Shown here: piece after piece, positions 1 through 5,574 of the stretch | How the letters are laid out: the number at the start of each line of letters is the position of its first letter | How positions within the stretch are numbered: position 1 is the stretch's first letter | Origin: Pseudomonadota bacterium | Lineage (GTDB): Bacteria; Pseudomonadota; Gammaproteobacteria; Burkholderiales; Burkholderiaceae_C | DNA: 6,509 nt | Assembly (NCBI GenBank): GCA_018241985.1 | Contig: JAFECV010000131.1 | Location: 1-6,509, forward strand | Direction: 5' to 3' | Program-made: the position numbers and the translations under genes | The notes under the pieces: generated by a model | Told to the model about the DNA's origin: nothing | Database searches by the model: none | The model's input: the letters and a program-made list of their open reading frames with translations, nothing else

Positions 1-125
1 ATGAGCCCCTCGATACCAGGGGAATGGTCCAGATCTTCGTCTTTCAGAAAGAAGCGTCCGTACAAATCGCCCACGTGCCGCACGCGCTTGGCGCAGCCTG
101 GGGTTGCCGTAGAGTTCAATTCCAT
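1..125 (-). CDS. Hypothetical protein, N-terminal part (runs off left edge)
   Basis: A reading frame opens with ATG at 125 on the minus strand and stays open for 41 codons to the window edge. It begins MELNSTATPGCAKRV and continues with DLYGRFFLKDEDLDHSPG. The start is well supported: a GGGAGGG ribosome-binding site lies about 7 bases upstream, inside the last codons of the 84-aa gene, and only three bases separate that gene's TGA from this ATG. The two genes should therefore be co-transcribed and probably translationally coupled. I do not recognise the family. The visible part is soluble-looking, with a basic then acidic stretch, and has no signal peptide or membrane segment. Most of the protein lies outside the window, so function cannot be judged. 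Being cargo of an integrated island is inferred from position. Confidence 0.6.
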   Translation of the reverse strand, partial: MELNSTATPGCAKRVRHVGDLYGRFFLKDEDLDHSPGIEGL

Positions 126-128
126 GGT

Positions 129-383
129 TCAGCCCCTCCCGACTTCGCGCGCGTCCGTGCTGGCCAGTTTCAGCAGCGACAGGGCGCGATTGGTGCGCGC
201 GGTGGCCGCCCACAGGTGGGCGGCGCGCTCGGCCGGCGTGTCGCCGGAGCGGCGCATGAAGTAAAGGGCCGTGGACAGGGCGTTCTCGATCGCGGCCTGC
301 CGCTGGATCGGATCGAGGCTGCGGCCCGGACGGGCCAAAGGGGAAGCGCCAGTGACGGCGCGATGGGTGGCAGGATGTGCCAT
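129..383 (-). CDS. Small hypothetical protein, 84 aa, island cargo
   Basis: The frame starts at ATG 383 with a clear AGGAG ribosome-binding site at 393-397 (9-base spacer) and ends in TGA at 129. The N-terminal 25 residues are low-complexity and proline-rich. Residues about 25-75 look alpha-helical, with segments RQAAIENALSTALYFMRRSG and HLWAATARTNRALSLLKLAS separated by a DTPAERA turn. I see no membrane segment, signal peptide or catalytic motif, and I cannot name the family. It is the first gene of a unit continuing into the partial gene at 1-125. It is preceded by an unusually long, structured leader with its own promoter at 637-666, so expression may be controlled at RNA level (inference). 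Opposite-strand frames here look like shadows. Confidence 0.65.
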   Translation of the reverse strand: MAHPATHRAVTGASPLARPGRSLDPIQRQAAIENALSTALYFMRRSGDTPAERAAHLWAATARTNRALSLLKLASTDAREVGRG

Positions 384-411
384 GGTTTCATGCTCCTATT
401 CGAGACTGAAA

Positions 412-636
412 CCACCCGCCGCGTTTCTACGCGCGCCGGGTGGACGTGGCGGTTAGAAACACGAGGAATAGCCCGTGCGCCAGGTGTTGCCACTCTGGCC
501 CACCACGTCCGAAACATGAAACACGGCGCGAGCGCCGCATTCGCAAAATCCAGATGTGACAAAACCTCGCTGACGGGGAGGTTGCACCGCTATTCGCAAT
601 GGTGTTTCTACGCACCGGCCCTTTCGGGTTGCGGTG
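412..636 (-). ncRNA. Candidate structured leader RNA (or stand-alone ncRNA)
   Basis: This gene-free stretch folds by hand, on the minus strand, into many helices. Hairpin 613-636 is CACCG/CGGTG around a CCC-GAAA-GGG tip, a GNRA tetraloop. Hairpin 563-583 is AACCTC/GAGGTT, and 524-537 is CGGCG-CTCG-CGCCG. An 11-bp helix with one G-U pair joins 500-510 to 442-452 and closes a junction with two arms. Arm 479-499 is GCCAG-A-GTG-GCAA-CAC-CTGGC (a second GNRA loop). Arm 460-477 is CACG-GG-CTATT-CC-T-CGTG. Hairpin 412-443 has 11 pairs, one mismatch and an 8-nt loop; it shares two bases with the junction helix. A promoter at 637-666 would start transcription near 630, inside or just before the first hairpin, so the tip at least would be transcribed. 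The RNA leads directly into the ribosome-binding site of the 84-aa gene, which suggests a cis-regulatory leader. High GC makes chance pairing easy, so covariation is needed. Confidence 0.5.
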
Positions 637-666
637 ATTATGCCCGGTCGGCGCGGCGGGCGTCAA
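637..666 (-). promoter_or_regulatory. Sigma70-type promoter for the leader RNA / 84-aa gene
   Basis: On the minus strand a -35 box TTGACG (661-666, 5 of 6 consensus bases) is followed after 18 bases by a -10 box CATAAT (637-642, 5 of 6). The expected start is near position 630, which gives a leader of roughly 250 nt before the ATG at 383. The promoter sits just downstream of the broken ART-like gene, separating the two units. Confidence 0.6.
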
Positions 667-693
667 TGCCGGCGCGCAACGCGCTGCCGCACG

Positions 694-1310
694 TCAGGCC
701 TGTCGCAGCGCCAGCGGGCGGAAATAGCCCTTGATGCAGGCCACCTTGCGCACGCATATCTGGATATGCGAGTGGCTGCGAAAGCCGGCGCCGTCGTAGA
801 TTGGATCGCCTTCGAGAAACGGCCCTCGGATCGAGTCGTAAGGCAGGTAGCCCGGTGTTTGCTCGCGCAGCGCGTGCAGGTTGTTCATGACCAGGCAATC
901 GAGTTGGCGGCCGGCCTTGTCGGGCGTCTTGCCGACGTTGCGCGGCAATGGCGTGCCCACCAGGTCGAACAGAGCCTTGGTGGCATCGTAGGATTCCTTG
1001 ACTTGGCGCATCGCCTCGCGGTCGAACAGGTCCAGAGGCAGTGGCGCAGATCGATGATGGCACCCAACACGAAGGGTTCGCCAATCTTGCCCTCGGCAGC
1101 ACGGTCCTGCGCCCACTCCCATGCGCGCGACAGGTTGCCTTCCCAGAAATAGATGCCTTGGCCCAGCCAGTCGTACACCTTTTCCGAGGGTTTCAGATGG
1201 GGCTCTTCGCCGGCGAGGATGCGCTCCCCGACCTTCTTGTCGCAGCCGTGAAACCCGAGAATGAAGCTGGGCTGATACTCGTAGAGCGCCCCATCCGTCG
1301 GGGAACTCAA
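694..1310 (-). pseudogene. PARP-like ADP-ribosyltransferase-fold protein, frameshifted
   Basis: Joining two overlapping minus-strand frames gives one coherent protein of about 204 aa. The first part runs from 1310 to about 1035; the second from about 1035 to TGA 694. Residues 16-67 read FILGFHGCDKKVGERIL..., then YDWLGQGIYFWEGN...AWEWA. This spacing matches the NAD-binding core of PARP-type transferases (HG...IL..G...GKGIYF....A), with H21 and Y54 as the first two residues of the H-Y-E triad. The C-terminal part has DSIRGPFLEGDPIYDGAGF and HIQICV...CIKGYFRP, where a third catalytic residue would be expected, apparently Q rather than E. The frame breaks at a CTCT run (1034-1037): removing one CT restores C-L-D-L-F-D. 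The start is TTG at 1310, overlapping the stop of the 64-aa gene (TTGA), so translation was probably coupled. Fold and toxin role are inferences; the break could also be a sequencing error. Confidence 0.6.
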
Positions 1311-1501
1311 GGCCGATAGGGCTTGGTCAGTCGCCCTTGCTTGTCGAGCACGCCGGCCCCGCGCAAGAAGGCTTTGGCCGCCCTTTTGCTGCTGGTGACC
1401 TGTTTGATGGAGGCGCGCATAGCCTCAAGTTCCGTCACCGCCGTCCTGGGCGTCGGCGTGCGCGTCTTCTGGATGCGCGTGCGCTCTGCAGTGTGGGCCA
1501 T
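1307..1501 (-). CDS. Small protein (64 aa) paired with the ART-like gene, possible antitoxin
   Basis: The frame starts at ATG 1501 with a weak purine-rich site (CAGAGA, about 8 bases upstream) and ends in TGA at 1307. That stop overlaps the TTG start of the ART-like gene. The first 22 residues are basic and Thr/Pro/Arg-rich. The rest reads as a compact helical unit, AMRASIKQVTSSKRAAKAFL followed by RGAGVLDKQGRLTKPYRP, with a pattern of helix, conserved-looking S-K, AG-x-LD, G-x-L and a terminal YR. I recall similar small proteins ending in AGI.D..G.L..PYR but cannot give a family name. Size, position immediately upstream and stop/start overlap resemble toxin-antitoxin pairs. Binding or neutralisation of the ART-like protein is inference only. 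It is apparently intact although its partner is frameshifted. Confidence 0.65.
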   Translation of the reverse strand: MAHTAERTRIQKTRTPTPRTAVTELEAMRASIKQVTSSKRAAKAFLRGAGVLDKQGRLTKPYRP

Positions 1502-1890
1502 GCCGGATCTCTGGTAAGGGGTTGAAGAACGCTGCCACCAATTGGCGCCGCTGACGAATTGTGAACCAAAACCGCCGACAGCCCGCCTTCAGGGCTATAG
1601 GCGAGTGCCGCAGGCCTCAGGGGTCCAGCAGCAGGGACAGAACGGCGTTGAGCCGCCAGCGCCGTCATGCAGATAGGAACACACAGCCGCCGCCCGGCAG
1701 GGGCGCCAGGGGGAAGCTCCGCTCGCGCTCATTTCCGGCGTGGTGCGCCAGCAGCTGGCGCGGGCCGGCTCGGCGGCCGGGCGCCGGCACCAGTTCCACC
1801 CGGCCAGCAAGCAGCACTGGGGACCAACCCGAGACCAGCAATGGAAGGCCCCAGGGGCCGTAAGTATGTATGTATGAATGAATTCTTTTC
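1502..1890 (-). other. About 390 bases with no convincing gene; possible decayed coding remnant
   Basis: No open frame here has both a credible start and a recognisable product. On the minus strand, a frame from GTG 1892 to TGA 1665 has fairly high G/C at third positions and a protein-like stretch including GRVELVPAPGRRAGPRQLL. A different minus frame continues from 1668 with ALAYSPEGGLSAVLVHNSS. The two could be pieces of one decayed gene, but no ribosome-binding site precedes either and no motif identifies them. The region also contains several GC-rich inverted repeats. It may hold the upstream control region of the 64-aa/ART-like pair; I see no clear promoter close to 1501. Confidence 0.3.
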
Positions 1891-1919
1891 ACTATATAAA
1901 AGTGTCCCCGCTATGTCCC
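1891..1919 (-). promoter_or_regulatory. Possible promoter in the AT-rich patch beside the 11-bp repeats
   Basis: On the minus strand GGGACA (1914-1919) lies 17 bases from TATAGT (1891-1896). The -10 box matches 5 of 6 consensus bases and the -35 box 4 of 6. The -35 box is part of one unit of the tandem array, so a protein bound to the array would cover it. Transcription would run toward the 64-aa/ART-like pair, but the leader would be about 380 nt, so the link is weak. The patch also contains CTTTT...AAAAG (1884-1901), an imperfect inverted repeat. Confidence 0.25.
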
Positions 1920-1942
1920 CGCTATGTCCCCGCTATGTCCCC
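1903..1942. repeat. Tandem 11-bp direct repeats (TGTCCCCGCTA), three and a half units
   Basis: Three exact copies of TGTCCCCGCTA start at 1903, 1914 and 1925, followed by TGTCCCC at 1936. The 11-base period is close to one turn of the helix, so bound proteins would line up on one face, as in iterons or operator arrays. The array adjoins an AT-rich patch (about 1865-1902) that is striking in this high-GC context. It lies downstream of the integrase gene. The role is unknown: recombinase or excisionase arm sites, an origin-like element or an operator are all possible. Confidence 0.8.
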
Positions 1943-1989
1943 AGTGCCCAAGCGGCGAAAATCCGCATGAATCCTTGGTTTTGCCGATT

Positions 1990-2007
1990 TGTCCCCGCTG
2001 TCCCCGC
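1990..2007. repeat. Second TGTCCCCGC repeat pair (9-bp period)
   Basis: Two adjacent exact copies of TGTCCCCGC (1990-1998 and 1999-2007) are followed by TGT. They share the core of the 11-bp array about 50 bases away but have a period of 9, so the CT/TA spacer is shorter. The shared core with different spacing suggests the same binding protein or copying of a short motif. Confidence 0.7.
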
Positions 2008-2060
2008 TGTTTTGCCGGGAATGGTGGGTAGGAATCGCCACGATGCCGGGCTGCAGATAC

Positions 2061-2092
2061 AAAAACCCGCCCGGCCTGGTCGGCGGGGCGGG
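2061..2092 (-). terminator. Rho-independent terminator of the integrase gene
   Basis: On the minus strand CCCGCCC (2086-2092) pairs with GGGCGGG (2066-2072). An inner GCC/GGC helix beyond a C-C mismatch lies around a 5-base loop, and TTTTT (2061-2065) follows directly. It lies 24 bases past the integrase stop, so the integrase unit should end here and the genes to the left need their own promoters. Confidence 0.85.
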
Positions 2093-2115
2093 CGATGGCG
2101 GCGTGCCAACGCTGG

Positions 2116-3318
2116 TCAGGCGCGCAGCGTGATCACGTTGCCGGCGCGCAGCCGCTCCAGGTGGTCGGCCCAGGCCTGCATCATCCGGGCGCGCGGCTCC
2201 AGGTACAGCGCATGGTTGTAGGCGGCGCTCACCGCGTTGCGCTCGGCATGCGCGAGCTGCAGCTCGATGTGGGCGTGCTCGAAGCCCCGCTCGTGCAGGA
2301 TGGTCGATGCGATGCCGCGGAAGCCGTGGCCTGTCATCCGCCCGGCGTAGCCCATGCGCCGCAGCGCCGCGAGCACCGTGCCATTGCTCATCGGTTTCCC
2401 GTGGTCGCGCTCGCCGGGGAACAGCAGCGGGCCGTGCCCCGTAAGCGTGTGCAGCGCGCGCAGCAGGTCGACGGCCTGCACCGACAGCGGCACGATGTGC
2501 GGGGTCTTCATCTTCATGCGCTCGGCGGGAATGTCCCATCGCGCGTTCTCAAGATCGAATTCGGCCCAGCGAGCGCCGATCAGCTCGCCGGTGCGAACGA
2601 ACGTCAACGCGAGCAGCTTCATCGCGGTGCGCCCGATCACGCCGGGGTACACCTCGATCTTGCGCAGCAGCTCGGGCAGTTCCTTCGCATCGAGGCGGGC
2701 GTAGTTGACCTGCCGGCGCGTGGGCAGGATGTCGGCCGGCTTGATGTCGGTCGCCGGGTTGCGGCTGGCCAGGCCGTGCGCGATGGCGTAGCGGAACACC
2801 TGCCCGCAGACCTGCAGGTTGCGCCTGGCAACGTCGAGCGCACCGCGCGCCGCGGTGGCCTTGGTCATGGCGACCAGCTCGGGCGCTTCGAGCTCCGACA
2901 CCGGGCGATGGCCGATGGCGGGGAAGATGTCGACCTCGAGGCGGTGCAGCACGATGACGGCGTGCCGTTCGTTGCGCCCCTGCTTCCAACCCTCATGCCA
3001 CAGTCTGGCGACGTTCGAGAACGAGTTCTCGGCGGCAGTCTGCCGGGCGATCTTGTCGGCCTTGCGCTCGGCCATCGGGTCAGCCCCCGATGCCAGCAGC
3101 CGCCGCGCCGCGTCCGCGGCCTCGCGCGCTGCTTTCAGCGACACGTCGGGGTACTTCCCCAGGGCCATCAGCTTTTCCTTGCCCAGGGTCCGGTATTTCA
3201 ACCGCCACAGCTTGCCGCCGGCGGGTTGCACCAGCAGGTACAGGCCCCGGCCGTCCGGCAGCTTGACGGGCTTGGCGCCGGGCTTGGCGTTGCGGACGGC
3301 GGTGTCGGTCAGAGGCAT
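2116..3318 (-). CDS. P4-type tyrosine recombinase / integrase of a genomic island
   Basis: This 400-aa protein has the usual P4-family layout. An N-terminal arm-type DNA-binding domain (DUF4102-like) spans residues about 1-90, with LPDGRGLYLLVQPAGGKLWR and ALGKYPDVSLKAAR. A core-binding helical domain covers about 95-200, and the catalytic domain about 205-390. The catalytic set looks complete: R242 (FVRTGEL), a lysine at 269 or 271 before HIVPLS, H331-x-x-R334 (HGFR), H357 (LAHAERN) and nucleophile Y367 (AAYNHALYL). The enzyme should integrate and excise the island at its attachment site. It starts at ATG 3318, about 190 bases from the 3' end of tRNA-Ser, and reads away from the tRNA, the standard arrangement. 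GGGAG lies about 9 bases before the ATG. It has its own promoter (3372-3401) and terminator (2061-2092). It appears functional. Confidence 0.95.
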   Translation of the reverse strand: MPLTDTAVRNAKPGAKPVKLPDGRGLYLLVQPAGGKLWRLKYRTLGKEKLMALGKYPDVSLKAAREAADAARRLLASGADPMAERKADKIARQTAAENSFSNVARLWHEGWKQGRNERHAVIVLHRLEVDIFPAIGHRPVSELEAPELVAMTKATAARGALDVARRNLQVCGQVFRYAIAHGLASRNPATDIKPADILPTRRQVNYARLDAKELPELLRKIEVYPGVIGRTAMKLLALTFVRTGELIGARWAEFDLENARWDIPAERMKMKTPHIVPLSVQAVDLLRALHTLTGHGPLLFPGERDHGKPMSNGTVLAALRRMGYAGRMTGHGFRGIASTILHERGFEHAHIELQLAHAERNAVSAAYNHALYLEPRARMMQAWADHLERLRAGNVITLRA

Positions 3319-3339
3319 GGTTCAGGGCTCCCAAAGAGA

Positions 3340-3382
3340 GATACCCCCAGCGGAGTACCACCATACCCCAAAAGATACCCCC
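3340..3382. repeat. Three GATACCCC-type repeats upstream of the integrase
   Basis: GATACCCCC at 3340-3348, CATACCCC at 3362-3369 and GATACCCCC at 3374-3382 share a TACCCC core (plus strand). A related GTACCACC lies at 3355-3362. The copy at 3374-3382 overlaps the -10 box of the integrase promoter. Likely uses are arm-type integrase sites or an autoregulatory operator; both are inference. Confidence 0.6.
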
Positions 3383-3401
3383 TGGAATTGCCGGATGTCA
3401 A
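3372..3401 (-). promoter_or_regulatory. Promoter of the integrase gene
   Basis: On the minus strand a perfect -35 box TTGACA (3396-3401) is followed after 18 bases by TATCTT (3372-3377, 4 of 6). Transcription would begin near 3365, leaving a leader of about 47 nt before the ATG. The overlap with the GATACCCC repeats suggests repression when the repeats are occupied. Confidence 0.55.
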
Positions 3402-3427
3402 CGCACGCTATTGGACGTTGGCGCACT

Positions 3428-3460
3428 AAAAAGCCCCGTAAACCATTGATTTACAGGGCT
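3428..3460 (-). terminator. Rho-independent terminator downstream of tRNA-Ser
   Basis: On the minus strand AGCCC-T-GTAAA pairs with TTTAC-G-GGGCT (one mismatch, 7-base loop), and the T run continues to 3428. It lies about 48 bases after the tRNA and should end the serS/tRNA-Ser transcript before it enters the integrase promoter. Whether it belongs to the chromosome or arrived with the island depends on the exact crossover point, which is not visible. Confidence 0.75.
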
Positions 3461-3477
3461 ATTTCGGGGGTGCTTTG

Positions 3478-3493
3478 GACTTCTTTGGAAGTC
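3478..3493. repeat. Perfect 6-bp hairpin between tRNA and terminator
   Basis: GACTTC (3478-3483) and GAAGTC (3488-3493) are exact inverted repeats around TTTG. A CTTTGGA direct repeat overlaps it (3473-3479 and 3483-3489). No T run follows on either strand, so it is not a simple terminator. It may be a processing signal for the tRNA 3' end or part of the attachment region. Confidence 0.45.
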
Positions 3494-3507
3494 TGCGAAC
3501 TGATCAT

Positions 3508-3530
3508 TGGCGGAGAGACAGGGATTCGAA
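3508..3530. other. Inferred attachment-site region (3' end of tRNA-Ser)
   Basis: P4-type integrases usually recombine in the 3' part of a tRNA gene and leave the tRNA intact. Here the integrase gene lies just beyond the 3' end of tRNA-Ser(CGA), so the crossover is expected in or near the T-arm and acceptor segment. I found no second copy of this segment in the window, so the other end of the island must lie left of position 1. The exact core cannot be set from one side. Confidence 0.5.
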
Positions 3531-3597
3531 CCCTGGATAGCCGCGAGGCTATACCGGATTTCGAGTCCGGCGCATTCGACCACTCTGCCATCTCTCC
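3508..3597 (-). tRNA. tRNA-Ser (anticodon CGA)
   Basis: The acceptor stem GGAGAGA (3591-3597) pairs with TCTCTCC (3512-3518), followed by discriminator G at 3511 and an encoded CCA (3508-3510). The anticodon arm has stem CCGGA/TCCGG and loop CTCGAAA; the anticodon CGA is at 3561-3563 and reads UCG codons. The long variable arm TAGCC-TCGC-GGCTA is typical of serine tRNAs, and the T arm contains GGTTCGAATCC. The 5' end is 24 bases from the serS stop on the same strand with no terminator between, so it is probably processed from a serS transcript. The gene is intact despite serving as the likely integration site. Confidence 0.97.
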
Positions 3598-3620
3598 GAG
3601 GGTCCGGGGCCGCTAGTTTA

Positions 3621-4952
<1,332 letters not shown>

Positions 4953-5022
4953 GTGGCGGCCCCCGCAGCGGCCGCGGTTCGCGGCAGAATCAACGCATTG
5001 CGACGAACCCGGCAGCCACCCG

Positions 5023-5466
5023 TTGCCTTTCCAACCCGTGCGAGTCGAACCCTATCTGTTCTTTGACGGCAACTGCGAAGAGGCGCTCGGCTTCTACCGG
5101 CAATGCCTGGGCGGAGAGATCGTGCAGCTCGTGCGCTACCGCGGCTCGCCGATGGAGTCGCAGTTGCCGGCGGCCTGGCGCGACAAGGTGATGCACGCGA
5201 AGTTCGAGGCCGACGGGCACCGCTTCATGGCGAGCGACCGCACGCCGGGCCAGCCGTTCGGCGGCCACGCCGGCTATTCGATGGCGGTCAACGTGCCGGG
5301 CGACCCGGTGCGCGGCGAGCAGGTGTTCAAGGCGCTGGCGGCGGGCGGCCTGGTGACGATGCCGTTCGCCACCACCTTCTGGGGCGCGCATTTCGGCATG
5401 CTGGTCGACAAGTTCGGCGTCGGCTGGATGGTCAACTGCGAAATGGGCAGCAGTCCGCCCGTTTGA
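5023..5466 (+). CDS. VOC superfamily protein, PhnB/YjdN-like
   Basis: This protein of about 147 aa resembles the PhnB-like branch of the vicinal-oxygen-chelate (glyoxalase/dioxygenase fold) superfamily. It has VEPYLFFDGNCEEALGFYRQ near the N-terminus, then VMHAKFEADGHRFMASD (residues about 57-73), then YSMAVNV and TFWGAHFGMLVDKFGVGWMV, the usual order for this group. Members are small, cytosolic and usually dimeric. No specific reaction can be assigned, and several lack a complete metal site. The start is uncertain. TTG 5023 gives MPFQPVRVEPY; GTG 5038 gives MRVEPY, which fits homologues beginning M-x-V-x-PYLFF better. Neither has a clear ribosome-binding site. The gene stands alone, divergent from serS and convergent with ispH. 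Confidence 0.88.
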   Translation: MPFQPVRVEPYLFFDGNCEEALGFYRQCLGGEIVQLVRYRGSPMESQLPAAWRDKVMHAKFEADGHRFMASDRTPGQPFGGHAGYSMAVNVPGDPVRGEQVFKALAAGGLVTMPFATTFWGAHFGMLVDKFGVGWMVNCEMGSSPPV

Positions 5467-5474
5467 GGCACGTC

Positions 5475-5517
5475 GGCCGATAATTTGAAAGAAATCGGCC
5501 TGTAGCGGGTGTCCCGC
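5475..5517. repeat. Two inverted repeats after the VOC gene
   Basis: GGCCGAT (5475-5481) pairs with ATCGGCC (5494-5500) around a 12-base loop, and GCGGG (5505-5509) pairs with CCCGC (5513-5517) around TGT. Both lie 9-51 bases past the VOC stop in the convergent gap. Neither is followed by a T run on the plus strand. They may act as mRNA 3'-end stabilisers or in factor-dependent termination. Confidence 0.45.
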
Positions 5518-5545
5518 CTTCACTGTCTGCTATTAATGGAATAGC

Positions 5546-5571
5546 AAACCGCGCGCCGGGGGGCCGCGCGC
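5546..5571 (-). terminator. Possible terminator of ispH
   Basis: On the minus strand, just after the ispH stop, CGCGC and GCC pair with GGC and GCGCG with one bulged G around a short C loop. GG and TTT (5546-5548) then follow. The stem is very GC-rich but the T run is only three bases, so it is an imperfect rho-independent terminator. Confidence 0.4.
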
Positions 5572-5574
5572 AAA

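Noticed and set aside
427..540. Possible leader peptide starting at ATG 540 on the minus strand (MRRSRRVSCFGRGG...)
   Set aside because: It has no Shine-Dalgarno sequence and lies within the helices of the candidate RNA; the structure is a better explanation, though a leader peptide cannot be excluded.
24..734. Plus-strand frame of 236 codons over the leader and 84-aa gene
   Set aside because: It is antisense to two minus-strand genes with good ribosome sites and shows no family features.
1903..2007. CRISPR array
   Set aside because: Units are 9-11 bp and directly adjacent, with no unique spacers.
1667..2221. Plus-strand frame of 184 codons through the 11-bp repeats
   Set aside because: Its composition follows repeats and terminator sequence, it runs antisense into the integrase 3' end, and no motif or ribosome site supports it.
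2095..3429. Long plus-strand frame (444 codons) opposite the integrase
   Set aside because: It is the antisense shadow of a high-GC gene; the minus strand carries an intact integrase with all catalytic motifs.
3398..3583. Minus-strand frame of 61 codons across the tRNA-Ser gene
   Set aside because: It translates the tRNA and its flank; the tRNA structure explains the sequence and there is no ribosome-binding site.
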